This document shows, in pieces, positions 45,029-54,394 of a DNA stretch of 64,000 nt. The position numbers and the translations under genes were made by a program. The notes below the pieces were generated by a model that saw only the letters and a program-made list of their open reading frames with translations, searched no databases and was not told the DNA's origin. This DNA comes from JAFNAG01 sp963824985. GTDB lineage: Bacteria > Acidobacteriota > UBA6911. The stretch is taken from positions 62,001-126,000 of the forward strand of contig CAWGRQ010000047.1 of the NCBI GenBank assembly GCA_963824985.1. The letters run 5' to 3'. Numbering within the stretch: the stretch's first letter is position 1; each line of letters begins with the position of its first letter.

Positions 45029-45499
45029 TTACCTTACGGAGGCACCTGATTGTCTGACACTGATGGAATAAACCAGGTCGCAATCTCCAGGCGGGCCCGG
45101 CTTTCGGACCTCTTTCAAACGCGCGCTTCTCACCTCAAGGTTTTCGATCAAGGCCCCAAGCGGGAACATGGCGATTACGCACGCCGGGACGATCCCATGC
45201 CTCTCCTTAACCAGATGTCCGTGGCAGAGGTGGCAGCCTCTTACCTTGAAGATGTAGTCCTGGCCTACGTTTTCAAACTCGACGGTCTTTGCGAGCTGCA
45301 GGCCGTCCCTCAGATAGGCGGCGATTCTTGCCAGAAGGTCCTGCACGTCGTTTGCTCGAGGTATCGTTTTCGCCCAGTTTCGGCCCAGACTGATGCCGGC
45401 AACGGAAAATATCTGCTGGTTCTCCTCGCCCAAAGCGCCCTGAATCGCGCATAAAACATCCAGCACCGGCTTCTGAGGTATCTGTCTTCCATCCGTCAT
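45029..45499 (-). CDS. Hypothetical protein with Cys-rich C-terminal half (possibly V4R-like)
   Basis: About 156 residues. N-terminal helical part (PVLDVLCAIQGALGEENQQIFSVAGISLGRNWAKTI...LLARIAAYLRDGLQLAKTVEFE), then 'GCHLCHGHLVKERHGIVPACVIAMFPLGALIENL...PPGDCDLVYSI'. The order C-x2-C, P-x-C, FPLG, and a closing C-x-L-x-Y is reminiscent of V4R ligand-binding domains and of the Cys block in 42836-43402, but similarity is too low to be sure. Start ATG 45499 has GAGGAGCAGGAAG upstream. It lies between element A and an ECF sigma remnant. Confidence 0.5.
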   Translation of the reverse strand: MTDGRQIPQKPVLDVLCAIQGALGEENQQIFSVAGISLGRNWAKTIPRANDVQDLLARIAAYLRDGLQLAKTVEFENVGQDYIFKVRGCHLCHGHLVKERHGIVPACVIAMFPLGALIENLEVRSARLKEVRKPGPPGDCDLVYSISVRQSGASVR

Positions 45500-45674
45500 A
45501 CTTCCTGCTCCTCGTTCCTGCCACATGGTCTGAACCGTGGCCGGCATATTGTAGCAGCCGCGGCAGCAGATACAAGCGTTCCGTAGTCCTGCAAGAATGA
45601 CGTATTCGGGAAGTTGGCCGGACCCCGTTGCTCGTCGTGGTTCTCCAATTACTCGGACGGGGGAGGGCCACGTC

Positions 45675-45827
45675 ATCCGCATCATCCGGCCCCACGATGC
45701 TCCGTGCCGTCCGGTAGACCGCAGGGCGGTACCGGCGCGTGAGCACGTCAAAAGCTTCAAGGTCCCCCAGGATGGCCGCGACTACGAGAATTCCGTCAGG
45801 TGTGCCGGCATCAGCTGGGGTCATCAC
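45675..45827 (-). pseudogene. ECF sigma factor remnant (N-terminal region 2 only)
   Basis: About 50 codons resemble the beginning of an ECF sigma factor: 'VVAAILGDLEAFDVLTRRYRPAVYRTARSIVGPDDADDV', which covers region 1.2/2.1 and the DAxDV motif. After this the sequence is not sigma-like in any frame: regions 2.4, 3 and 4 are missing. It is unlike the two intact ECF paralogues in the window, so it is a different, decayed gene. Confidence 0.65.
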
Positions 45828-45980
45828 TCATCTATTATCCGCTTTCCTGTTTCCCGCTCCACTCTCATAGAGACATGCGCGCACCGAAAGGTTAGAAATG
45901 CGGCTCAACTCAATCCCGGGCGGCCGGGAGTGCCCGGCCCCGGCAAACCTCGGCCGGCCGCCGTGCCATGATGATCCGGA

Positions 45981-47282
45981 TCAGGATCCATCACCTGAAC
46001 GAACATGCTCCAGGGACTCGAAAAACCCGGGGAAACTCACGTCGGCGCACTCGGCCTGGTTGATGTGGGTTTGTCCGGAAGCGGTCAAGGCCGCCACCGA
46101 AAAGGACATGGCGATGCGGTGGTCCCCTTCCGTCCGGATCTCGGCGCCGCGCAATCTCTGCCGGCCGGCCACGATCATCCCATCGGGCAGCTGGCGGACT
46201 TTCGCACCCATAGACTCGAGATTCCCGGCGACGGTGGCAATCCGATCGCTTTCCTTGACCCGCAATTCGCCGGCATCCCGGATCTCCAGGCCCCCGGCCT
46301 GCGATCCGAGAACGGCAAGGATCGGAATCTCATCGATAAGGGCGGCCGCCCACTCTCCGTCGATGCGCGGCAGCCGGTTCCGAAGTGCGGTTTCATCATA
46401 TCGAACGCGCAGATCTCCCCGGGGTTCGCCGGCGGGCTGCGTTTCATTTTCTACCGCGACATTCACCCCCGCCTGGCGGAGATAGTCGATCAGCGCCCGG
46501 CGCCGCGGATTCAGGCCGACATCCGGCAGGAGGAGCTCCGAGCCCGGCACCAGAGCTGCGGCCACAATAAAGAACGCCGCCCCCGACAGATCTCCGGGAA
46601 TGTCGAGCTGCCGCGCTTCAAGCAGCGGCGCCGGTTCGACCTCGATCCAATGATCCCGCCGCTGCACCGCGGCGCCGAAGTGGCGTAGCGCTATTTCGGT
46701 GTGATCCCGGGTGGCAATCTTCTCTTCCACGGCAGTAGTGCCATCCCCGTACAAGCCGGCAAGCAGGATGCAGGATTTGACCTGGGCGCTGGCAACCGGA
46801 AGAGCGTACCGTATGGCATGCAAAGCGCCGCCGCGCACGCTCAACGGCGGCAGGCCGCCTTCGCGGGAACCGATATCGGCGCCCATGAGCCGGAGCGGCT
46901 GGATGATCCGCCCCATGGGTCGTCGCGACAGCGATTCATCGCCCGTAAGGGTGGCTGGAAACGGCTGGCCGGCCAGGATTCCGGAAAGCAGGCGCATGGT
47001 AGTACCCGAATTCCCAGCATCCAGGGGTTGGGTCGGCGGCCGCAGCCCATGGATGCCATTACCCGCGATTTGAACCGTGCTCCCGTCGACGCGGATTTCC
47101 ACCCCCAGACCGCGCAGACAGCCCAGGGTGCTTTGACAATCCCGGCTGCCGGCAAAGCGCCGCAATTCCGAACGCCCCTGCGCCAGCGCCGCAATCATGG
47201 CGTACCGGTGCGAAATCGATTTATCGCCGGGGCAGCGTACGCTGCCCCGCAAGGGTGCTCCCTGCTGGATGGTCTGGATCAT
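45981..47282 (-). CDS. aroA: 3-phosphoshikimate 1-carboxyvinyltransferase (EPSP synthase)
   Basis: Sixth step of the shikimate pathway: joins shikimate 3-phosphate and PEP. About 433 residues. Signatures: 'CPGDKSISHRYAMIAALAQG' (substrate Lys and Ser), 'PLDAGNSGTTMRLLSGILAGQPF' (the N-A/S-G-T-x-x-R block) and 'GDHRIAMSFSVAAL' near the C-terminus. The spelling LDAGNSGTTMRL is that of class II-type enzymes. The ATG at 47282 overlaps the uvrB stop codon by 4 bp (ATGA), coupling an amino-acid biosynthesis gene to a repair gene, an uncommon pairing. Confidence 0.95.
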   Translation of the reverse strand: MIQTIQQGAPLRGSVRCPGDKSISHRYAMIAALAQGRSELRRFAGSRDCQSTLGCLRGLGVEIRVDGSTVQIAGNGIHGLRPPTQPLDAGNSGTTMRLLSGILAGQPFPATLTGDESLSRRPMGRIIQPLRLMGADIGSREGGLPPLSVRGGALHAIRYALPVASAQVKSCILLAGLYGDGTTAVEEKIATRDHTEIALRHFGAAVQRRDHWIEVEPAPLLEARQLDIPGDLSGAAFFIVAAALVPGSELLLPDVGLNPRRRALIDYLRQAGVNVAVENETQPAGEPRGDLRVRYDETALRNRLPRIDGEWAAALIDEIPILAVLGSQAGGLEIRDAGELRVKESDRIATVAGNLESMGAKVRQLPDGMIVAGRQRLRGAEIRTEGDHRIAMSFSVAALTASGQTHINQAECADVSFPGFFESLEHVRSGDGS

Positions 47283-49363
47283 GCTTCGGCCTCGGGACTT
47301 AGAAATTCCATTTCCATCTTTTTGAGTTTCTTGATCTGATCCCGGAGCGCCGCAGCCTTCTCGAATTCGAACTGACGGGCGGCTTCGCGCATTTCAGCAT
47401 CAAGGCGCTGGATTTCATGTTCCACTTCATCCGCCGACGCATAGCGGCCCGCGGCCTCCGCCACCGCAGGCGCCTCATAATAGTCCCCTTCATATATCCT
47501 GATCATCTCCGCATCGAGCGGTTTGATCACGGATTGGGGAATGATGTGGTTCTCTTCGTTGTACTGCTGTTGAGCCGCCCGCCGCCGGTTGGTCTCCCGG
47601 ATCGCGGTTTCCATGGAACCGGTGATGGTGTCGGCGAAGAGGATGGCCTTGCCGTTGATGTGCCGCGCCGCCCGTCCCACAGTCTGAATCAATGAGGTGG
47701 TTGAGCGGAGGAAGCCCTCTTTGTCGGCATCCAGAATTGCCACCAGGGAGACTTCGGGAAGATCGAGACCCTCACGCAGCAGATTGATTCCTATCAGCGC
47801 GTCGAATTCACCTGCCCGCAACGCACGCAAAATCTGAACCCGCTCGAGCGTCTCGATTTCGGAATGAAGGTACCGCACCCGCAGTCCCATTTCCGTGTAG
47901 TGATCGGCCAGGTCCTCAGACATACGTTTGGTCAGCGTGGTCACCAGCACCCGCTCATTGCGCTCCGCCCGCAGCCGGATCTCCTCCATCAGACTGTCGA
48001 CCTGCCCGGCAATCGGGCGAATCTCCAGCACCGGATCGGTGAGTCCGGTGGGGCGGACGATCTGCTCGACGACTTCGCCTTCCGTCTTGCCCAGTTCATA
48101 GGGACCCGGCGTCGCCGACACGTACACTATCTGGTGGGCACGCTTTTCAAATTCCTGGAAGTTCAGCGGCCGGTTGTCGAGCGCCGACGGGAGCCGGAAA
48201 CCGTACCTGACCAGGGTTTCCTTTCTGGACCGGTCCGCGAAATACATGCCGCGCAGCTGCGGGATGGTGGAGTGGCTCTCATCGATGAACAGGATCGAAT
48301 CGCGCGGCATATAGTCAAGCAGCGTGGGCGGCGGCTCGCCCGGCAGGCGCCCGGTCAGATGCCGGGAATAGTTTTCGATGCCCCGGCAGTAACCGAGTTC
48401 CTTCATCATTTCCAGATCGAACAGCGTGCGCTGCTGCACGCGGTGGGATTCCAGCTCCTTCCCCTCCTGCATCAGATGCGTATGCCACGGCTCAAGTTCC
48501 GCTTTGATGCTCTCGATGGCGCGCAAAAGTTGATCGCGCGGCTGCACGTAATGAGATTTGGGGTAGATGGGCAGCCGTTCATGTTTCTTGAGCGTGCGCC
48601 CGGTCAGAGGATCGATCTGCGCGATGGAGTCAATCTCATCCCCGAACATCTCGATCCGGATCGCATTATCTTCATATGTGGGATACACCTCCACGACGTC
48701 ACCACGGACACGGAAGTGGCCGCGCTCCAGTTCATAATCCTGGCGGGTGAACTGCATCTCCACCAAACGGCGCAGGATCTGGTCTCGCTGGATCCGTTGG
48801 CCCCGTTCCAGAAACAGAAGCATCCCATAATAGGCTTCCGGGGAACCCAGGCCGTAAATGCACGACACGCTGGCGACGATGATACAGTCCCGGCGCTCGA
48901 AGAGAGACCGCGTGGCCGAATGCCGCAGCTGATCGATTTCATCGTTCACCAGGGCGTCCTTCTCGATGTAGGTGTCCGTGGCGGCAATGTAGGCTTCCGG
49001 CTGATAGTAATCATAATACGAGACGAAGTACTCCACGGCGTTGCCCGGGAAGAAGCTCTTGAATTCCCGGTACAATTGAGCGGCCAGCGTCTTGTTGTGG
49101 GCCAGGACCAGAGTGGGGCGCTGGAGGGTTTCGATGACCTTCGCCATGGTGAAGGTCTTTCCGGAACCCGTGACACCGAGCAGTACCTGGTGCGCCTTCC
49201 CCTCCCGCAGCCCCTGCACCAGCTTTTCTATGGCGACGGCCTGATCTCCGCAGGGCGTAAATCTGGTGCTGATTTCGAAAGCGGAAGAGTGAATAAGCGC
49301 CTTCCCGTAAGGGATGTTCGAATACGAAAGATCGGTGGATGATGCGCTCGACTCGTTTTTCAT
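47279..49363 (-). CDS. uvrB: Excinuclease ABC subunit B
   Basis: Damage-verifying helicase of nucleotide excision repair. About 694 residues: Walker A 'GVTGSGKTFTMAKVI', the beta-hairpin region 'YFVSYYDYYQPEAYIAATDTYIEKDALVNDEIDQLRHSATRSLFERRD', 'FIDESHSTIPQL' (helicase motif II), 'VLVTTLTKRMSEDL', 'GINLLREGLDLPEVSLVAILDADKEGFLRS', and a C-terminal UVR domain (EIQRLDAEMREAARQFEFEKAAALRDQIKKLK) for UvrA/UvrC contact. The N-terminus carries an extra about 25 residues before 'FEISTRFTPCGDQ'; the true start may be further downstream. Overlaps aroA. Confidence 0.96.
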   Translation of the reverse strand: MKNESSASSTDLSYSNIPYGKALIHSSAFEISTRFTPCGDQAVAIEKLVQGLREGKAHQVLLGVTGSGKTFTMAKVIETLQRPTLVLAHNKTLAAQLYREFKSFFPGNAVEYFVSYYDYYQPEAYIAATDTYIEKDALVNDEIDQLRHSATRSLFERRDCIIVASVSCIYGLGSPEAYYGMLLFLERGQRIQRDQILRRLVEMQFTRQDYELERGHFRVRGDVVEVYPTYEDNAIRIEMFGDEIDSIAQIDPLTGRTLKKHERLPIYPKSHYVQPRDQLLRAIESIKAELEPWHTHLMQEGKELESHRVQQRTLFDLEMMKELGYCRGIENYSRHLTGRLPGEPPPTLLDYMPRDSILFIDESHSTIPQLRGMYFADRSRKETLVRYGFRLPSALDNRPLNFQEFEKRAHQIVYVSATPGPYELGKTEGEVVEQIVRPTGLTDPVLEIRPIAGQVDSLMEEIRLRAERNERVLVTTLTKRMSEDLADHYTEMGLRVRYLHSEIETLERVQILRALRAGEFDALIGINLLREGLDLPEVSLVAILDADKEGFLRSTTSLIQTVGRAARHINGKAILFADTITGSMETAIRETNRRRAAQQQYNEENHIIPQSVIKPLDAEMIRIYEGDYYEAPAVAEAAGRYASADEVEHEIQRLDAEMREAARQFEFEKAAALRDQIKKLKKMEMEFLSPEAEA

Positions 49364-49729
49364 AGACTGAAAACCGGCGCTCTGCCCTCCAATGACGGTG
49401 CAGCCTGCGGTGACGCAATTGATTATTATACCTCAATGCGTCACCTCTTCTCAGCCATGTCAGGCATTAATCGGAAGTGGGAGTCAATGCGCGCCACCTT
49501 GCAATTCCCGGGAGAAGCAGGTATATGTTCCCCAATTCGATTCTGAACGGGAGGCAAAAGAGGTGCTGGAACGCTTTCAGAACCTGGAGGTGGACGGCGA
49601 AGCTCCCAGGGAGCGGGTCGAACTGAAAAAGGTGACCCTCGGGAAGAAACCGGGCGCGCCCGCCCCCGAAGTTCAGAGGAACCATCACGGGCTTCACCCC
49701 CAGGAGAGTGAGTACGCGGGGCGCCGGCA
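49364..49729. other. Region upstream of nth with a possible small coding frame
   Basis: One plus-strand frame ends at 49733, overlapping the nth start (ATGA), and encodes 'VYVPQFDSEREAKEVLERFQNLEVDGEAPRERVELKKVTLGKK' from about 49525. Composition is protein-like and the overlap is operon-like, but no start codon with a ribosome binding site is found and no family is recognised. It may be the end of a broken gene. Confidence 0.3.
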
Positions 49730-50389
49730 ATGAACCAGGCCACGATCGAGAAGGTTTTGCGGGTGTTGCGGCGTGAGGTGCGCAAATGGAAGGTGCCCGC
49801 CGTCGGTCTGGTGGCCGAGTCGGCTGCGGACCGCCCGTTCGAGACCTTGATCAGCACCATCCTTTCCCTGCGCACCAAGGATGCCGTCACGGGGGAGGCA
49901 TCCCGCCGCCTGTTGGCGCGCGCGCCCACGGCCGCGGCCATCGTCTCGCTGCCGGTCGAGGAAATCGAACAACTGATCTATCCCGTGGGGTTTTACCACA
50001 CCAAGGCCCGCAATCTGAAAAAGACCAGCTCTCTACTGTTGCAGGAGCATGGAGGCAAGGTGCCCCGCTCCATGGAGGAGCTGCTGAAACTCCCGGGCGT
50101 CGGCCGGAAGACGGCTAACCTGGTTATCACGGTCGGCTTTGGGGAGTACGGCATTTGCGTGGACACCCACGTTCATCGGATTTCCAACCGGTGGGGTTAT
50201 GTCAAAACCAAGACGCCCGCCGAAACCGAATGGGCGCTCCGGCGGCGTCTGCCGAAAAATCACTGGAAAACATACAATGACCTGCTGGTTACTTTCGGCC
50301 AGAATCTCTGCACCCCGGTTTCCCCGTGGTGCAGCCGCTGCGCCATCGGCGCTCACTGCGAAAAGGTGGGCGTGCGCAAGCACCGCTGA
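49730..50389 (+). CDS. nth: Endonuclease III
   Basis: DNA glycosylase/AP lyase for oxidised pyrimidines. About 219 residues: 'FETLISTILSLRTKD' (normally LLSAQTTD), helix-hairpin-helix 'LLKLPGVGRKTANLVI' with the catalytic Lys, 'VDTHVHRISNRWG' with the catalytic Asp, and the Fe-S ligands C-x6-C-x2-C-x5-C in CTPVSPWCSRCAIGAHC. The LSLRTKD variant is the form seen in several archaea and environmental bacteria. Start ATG 49730. Confidence 0.94.
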   Translation: MNQATIEKVLRVLRREVRKWKVPAVGLVAESAADRPFETLISTILSLRTKDAVTGEASRRLLARAPTAAAIVSLPVEEIEQLIYPVGFYHTKARNLKKTSSLLLQEHGGKVPRSMEELLKLPGVGRKTANLVITVGFGEYGICVDTHVHRISNRWGYVKTKTPAETEWALRRRLPKNHWKTYNDLLVTFGQNLCTPVSPWCSRCAIGAHCEKVGVRKHR

Positions 50390-50418
50390 ATCCCCCGCCC
50401 GCGTCCACTCCAGAGACA

Positions 50419-51699
50419 TCAGAGACTCGAACTCTGATCCTCCGACGGGCGGCCGGCACTCGCGGCCCGAATGGCAGGCCCTATCGATTTCCCGGCATAA
50501 AGCAGCAGCAGGAAAAAGACGAAGCTGTTGAAGAAAAAGATGGCCCGGATGCTGAGATGGGCAAGCGCCCCTGCGGCTACCGGGCCTACGGCCGCCCCCA
50601 GCAGGGATGCGCTGGCCAGAAAGGAAAATGAAGTGGCGCGGGTTTCCTGTGGGATCACCCGGCTGCCGAGAGTATAGATCACCACCATGCACCCGCCGGC
50701 CAGCAGTCCAAGCGCCAGGCGGAGCATCAAAAGCTGCAGCGCAGATCCGACCAGCCCCATGGGCAGGCAGAGCAGGGCTCCACCGGTCAACCTCCAGAGC
50801 AGGAGCCGCCCGGCCGGGTGCTTTTTCATGCGATGCCCCAACACCATCGCCGACACGGCTTCCGCGAGCAGCCCGAGGGAGATAATGAGCCCGGCCATTT
50901 TGGCGGCATTCTTGAGGCTGGTGCCCAGGGTGAGCACATAGAGCGGAATGATGGGGGCGAAGCTGCGTTCGACAAAATTCACGAAAAAAAGCACGGCAAT
51001 CATGACCCCGAAGGAGGGGATCGCGGCGGCCTGTTTGAATGAAATACCGCGTTCCCCGGGCTTTCCGGAGGCCGCCGTCGCGGCGCCGGGCGGAGTCTGG
51101 TACAGCCGGTGGATCACAAAAAGGGCCAGGATCAGAAGAACGGCACTGACCAGGCACGTCTTCCGGATGCCGATGGCATCGGCCAGCACACCTCCGATGA
51201 TGGGTCCGACGGCGGAAGAGACCATTTGAACGGTCTGCAGATAACCGATCGACTGGCCCATATGCTCCCGGGGCGTCGACGACACCAGGAGCGGCATGGA
51301 AAGGGTGGCGAAGCCCCCCACCAGTCCCAGCGCCACGCGCAATGCCAGGATGTGATACACGTTTTGCGCCAGCCCGAGTAGAGCCCAATGCACGGCCAGG
51401 GCCAGGACACAGCGCTCAATCATAAGCTTCATCCCGAAACGATCACCGATGCGCCCCCAGGCGGGCGCCAGTAGAGAGGCAAGCAGCGGCGCGATCGTCA
51501 GCAGCAGTCCGGACCAGGTCGCAATGTTGGCTTCGTCCTTGATGCCGAGTTCCTTCACATAGAGCGGGAGGAAAGGCATGACGAACGTGAATCCGGAAAA
51601 CACCAGGGCAGCGGCGATGTTGATCGCCAACCGGTTCCGGCGCCAGGACTCGTCGGGAAGAAACAAACCTCTTAGGCGAGAGCGCATGAGGGGGTGCAT
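50419..51699 (-). CDS. Major facilitator superfamily transporter
   Basis: Inner-membrane carrier of about 426 residues with 12 predicted helices. Motif A appears between helices 2 and 3 as 'GRIGDRFGMKLMI', and the repeat in the second half as 'GHRMKKHPAGRLLLW'. 'QSIGYLQTVQMVSSAVGPIIGGVLADAIGIRKTC' is the helix-5 motif C (GxxxGPxxGG) typical of drug:H+ antiporters, so multidrug export is the best guess. Two possible starts (51699, 51687), neither with a clear ribosome binding site. Convergent with nth. Confidence 0.88.
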   Translation of the reverse strand: MHPLMRSRLRGLFLPDESWRRNRLAINIAAALVFSGFTFVMPFLPLYVKELGIKDEANIATWSGLLLTIAPLLASLLAPAWGRIGDRFGMKLMIERCVLALAVHWALLGLAQNVYHILALRVALGLVGGFATLSMPLLVSSTPREHMGQSIGYLQTVQMVSSAVGPIIGGVLADAIGIRKTCLVSAVLLILALFVIHRLYQTPPGAATAASGKPGERGISFKQAAAIPSFGVMIAVLFFVNFVERSFAPIIPLYVLTLGTSLKNAAKMAGLIISLGLLAEAVSAMVLGHRMKKHPAGRLLLWRLTGGALLCLPMGLVGSALQLLMLRLALGLLAGGCMVVIYTLGSRVIPQETRATSFSFLASASLLGAAVGPVAAGALAHLSIRAIFFFNSFVFFLLLLYAGKSIGPAIRAASAGRPSEDQSSSL

Positions 51700-51813
51700 T
51701 CTAGCACAATCCACCGCAGCAATTGCACCCAAGGTCGCGGAAGCCCCTGGCGGCTGCCATCATCTATGTTATTATTAACGATTTGCTGATTTCAGAGGGA
51801 GAGGACACAGGTT

Positions 51814-53613
51814 TTGACGGACAAAACCAGGATCCGCAATTTTTCCATCATTGCCCACATCGATCACGGCAAATCGACCCTTGCCGACCGCCTCCTGGAG
51901 CTTACGGGGGCGCTCACCAAGCGTGAGATGTCCGACCAGGTGCTGGATGCCATGGACCTGGAGCGTGAACGGGGCATCACGATCAAGGCGCACGCCGTGC
52001 GTCTGAAGTATTGCGACGAAAACGGCAACGACTACATCCTGAACCTCATCGACACACCCGGCCATGTCGACTTTTCTTATGAAGTCTCCCGCAGCCTCGC
52101 CGCGTGCGAGGGCGCCCTGTTGATCGTGGATGCATCCCAGGGGGTCGAAGCCCAGACGCTGGCCAATACCTACCTCGCCCTGGATCACCACCTGGAGATT
52201 GTGCCGGTCATCAACAAGATCGACCTGCCCAGTGCCGATATCGAGCGCTGCAAAGAACAGATTGAGAACATCATCGGGCTGGATGCCAAAGATGCCATCC
52301 TTGCCAGTGCCAAAGAGGGCATCGGCACCGAGGAAGTTCTCAAGGCGATCGTGCAGCGATTTCCGCCTCCGCAGGGAGACTATGATAAGCCGCTCAAGGC
52401 ATTGATTTTCGACTCCTGGTTCGATCCCTATCGCGGGGTGATCGTGCTGGTCCGGGTCGTGGACGGGACCTTGCGTCGCGGGATGAAGATCCGGCTCATG
52501 GCCACCCAGCAGACATTCACCGTGGAGCAGATCGGCGTAAAAACCCCGAAGTTCCAGGAGGTGGATGCTCTGTCGGTCGGGGAAGTCGGATTCCTGGCCG
52601 CGGGCATCAAGCTCATTTCCGACACCAGAATCGGGGATACCATCACCGAAGAGGCGCGGCCCGCAGCCGCTCCGCTCCCGGGATTTCAGGAAATCAAGCC
52701 GATGGTCTTCTCCGGATTGTATCCTACCGATAACGCCCAGTACGAAGATCTGCGCGATGCGCTCGAAAAACTCCAACTCAACGACTCCTCTTTCTACTAT
52801 GAACCGGATACCTCCGGCGCATTGGGCTTCGGGTTCCGCTGCGGATTCCTCGGCCTCCTGCACATGGAGATTGTCCAGGAACGGCTGGAACGGGAATTCA
52901 ATCTGTCCCTCATTACCACCGCCCCCGGCGTACGCTACCGGATCACCAACAAAAAGGGGGAGGAGATCGAAATTCACAACCCTTCCAAGCTGCCGAACGC
53001 CGGCGATATCCTCAAGTTCGAGGAACCGATGATCACGGCCATGATCCTCTCCCACAGCGATTACGTCGGTCCGATTCTGAAGCTGGCCGAGGAAAAGCGC
53101 GGCGTGCAAAAGGGATTCGAGTACGTCACCACGAACCGGGTGCTGATCACCTATGAACTGCCGCTTGGGGAAATCGTTCTCGATTTCTATGACCGGCTGA
53201 AATCCGTTTCGCGCGGGTACGCGTCCCTGGACTATCATTTCTCGGGCTACAAGGAATCGCGCCTGGTCAAACTCGATATTCTCGTCAGCGGCGAGCCCGT
53301 GGACGCCCTATCCCTGATCATTCACCAGGACAACGCGCCGCTGCGCGGCCGGATGCTGGCCGCGAAAATGAAGGAATTGATCCCACGCCAGATGTTCGAG
53401 GTGGTGATTCAGGCCGCTATCGGGAGCAAGGTGATCGCGCGCGAGGTCGTCCGACCGATGCGCAAGAACGTGATCGCAAAATGTTATGGGGGAGACATCA
53501 CCCGGAAGCGCAAACTCCTGGAAAAGCAGAAGGAGGGCAAAAAACGCATGAAAAAGCTGGGCAAGGTCGAAATTCCCCAGGAAGCCTTCCTCGCCATCCT
53601 GAAAGTCGAGTAG
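51814..53613 (+). CDS. lepA: Elongation factor 4
   Basis: Ribosome-associated GTPase that back-translocates or helps assemble ribosomes. About 599 residues. GTPase motifs: 'IAHIDHGKSTLADRLLE' (G1), 'ERERGITIKAH' (G2), 'DTPGHVDFSYEV' (G3), 'NKIDLPSAD' (G4) and 'SAKEGIG' (G5). EF4-specific blocks include 'MVFSGLYPTD', 'LGFGFRCGFLGLLHMEI' and the C-terminal 'VIARE...RKNVIAKCYGGDITRKRKLLEKQKEGKKRMK'. Start is TTG at 51814 with AGAGGGAGAGG upstream. Confidence 0.97.
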   Translation: MTDKTRIRNFSIIAHIDHGKSTLADRLLELTGALTKREMSDQVLDAMDLERERGITIKAHAVRLKYCDENGNDYILNLIDTPGHVDFSYEVSRSLAACEGALLIVDASQGVEAQTLANTYLALDHHLEIVPVINKIDLPSADIERCKEQIENIIGLDAKDAILASAKEGIGTEEVLKAIVQRFPPPQGDYDKPLKALIFDSWFDPYRGVIVLVRVVDGTLRRGMKIRLMATQQTFTVEQIGVKTPKFQEVDALSVGEVGFLAAGIKLISDTRIGDTITEEARPAAAPLPGFQEIKPMVFSGLYPTDNAQYEDLRDALEKLQLNDSSFYYEPDTSGALGFGFRCGFLGLLHMEIVQERLEREFNLSLITTAPGVRYRITNKKGEEIEIHNPSKLPNAGDILKFEEPMITAMILSHSDYVGPILKLAEEKRGVQKGFEYVTTNRVLITYELPLGEIVLDFYDRLKSVSRGYASLDYHFSGYKESRLVKLDILVSGEPVDALSLIIHQDNAPLRGRMLAAKMKELIPRQMFEVVIQAAIGSKVIAREVVRPMRKNVIAKCYGGDITRKRKLLEKQKEGKKRMKKLGKVEIPQEAFLAILKVE

Positions 53614-53715
53614 CGGCCCGAGACCCTCCTCTCCATCCTGTGTTGTGCATCACTAAAGAAATTGGCCCCTCCGGTCGATCAGCATCCTCAAGGAGCACTC
53701 CGTCGGGAGTGATTT

Positions 53716-54111
53716 ATGCGAGATACGAAAAACTGCGGACATTTGCTGGACAACTGCGAAGGCAAAGGGGCACTCGGCTGCCTGTTTTCAATCCTCCTTC
53801 TGGGTGCAATGGTCATTTTTGCGGCGCAGGCCGGCCCCCCCTACTTCTCCTACCGGAGCCTGGAGGGAGATGTCAAGACCGAGGTCAGCCGGGCAGGAGC
53901 CCACTTCTACAGCAACCAGGTCCTGCTGCAAAACATCCTGGATGTGGCCAAAAAAAATGAGGTCCCCCTCAAGAATGAGAACATCAAGGTAGAACGCCTG
54001 GCAGGGCAGGTGAAGGTCACTATTACCTACTCTGTGCCGGTGGATTTTGTCTTTTTCGAACGCGTGATTGATTTCCAGATCAAGGCCTCCAGTTTCGTCG
54101 GTGCTCTCTAG
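53716..54111 (+). CDS. Hypothetical single-pass membrane protein
   Basis: About 131 residues: short cytoplasmic N-terminus with cysteines (NCGHLLDNC), one transmembrane helix (GCLFSILLLGAMVIFAAQAG), and an external alpha/beta domain ('EVSRAGAHFYSNQVLLQNILDVAKKNEVPLKNENIKVERLAGQVKVTITYSVPVDFVFFERVIDFQIKASS'). Its layout is like the DUF4845 pilin-like proteins found next to lepA-lepB in some bacteria, though the resemblance is only in architecture. It lies 102 bp downstream of lepA on the same strand. No lepB follows. Confidence 0.65.
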   Translation: MRDTKNCGHLLDNCEGKGALGCLFSILLLGAMVIFAAQAGPPYFSYRSLEGDVKTEVSRAGAHFYSNQVLLQNILDVAKKNEVPLKNENIKVERLAGQVKVTITYSVPVDFVFFERVIDFQIKASSFVGAL

Positions 54112-54394
54112 ACCGCATTATCCAAGAAGCAAAACATCGCCGGACACGCTTGAACGATGATTGGATCCGTGCACAGGGCTTATGCGGATCCGCAGGACCC
54201 GGCGCAAAAGCCCTGCCCGTGTTCTTCCGCATACCAAGAAACTTCTGTTATGAGCGAATTCCGGCACCGGGTGCCTTTGTTCATGCGGTTTAGGAATACA
54301 TTCATTAATTGTGAGGGCTGGATTCCACCTTGCCTTGCGTCGCCCATCGGGAAAGCCTAAGATAAAACAGAATTCATTCCGAGGAGCCGGGCGC

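Noticed and set aside
44648..45083. Overlapping small open frames on both strands around 44.65-45.08 kb
   Set aside because: They fall inside MITE-like element A with its inverted ends and have no protein family character.
47864..49342. 492-codon plus-strand frame antisense to uvrB
   Set aside because: The opposite strand encodes an unmistakable UvrB; this frame lacks any motif.
51775..53238. 487-codon minus-strand frame antisense to lepA
   Set aside because: LepA motifs are complete on the plus strand; the antisense frame is a codon-bias artefact.
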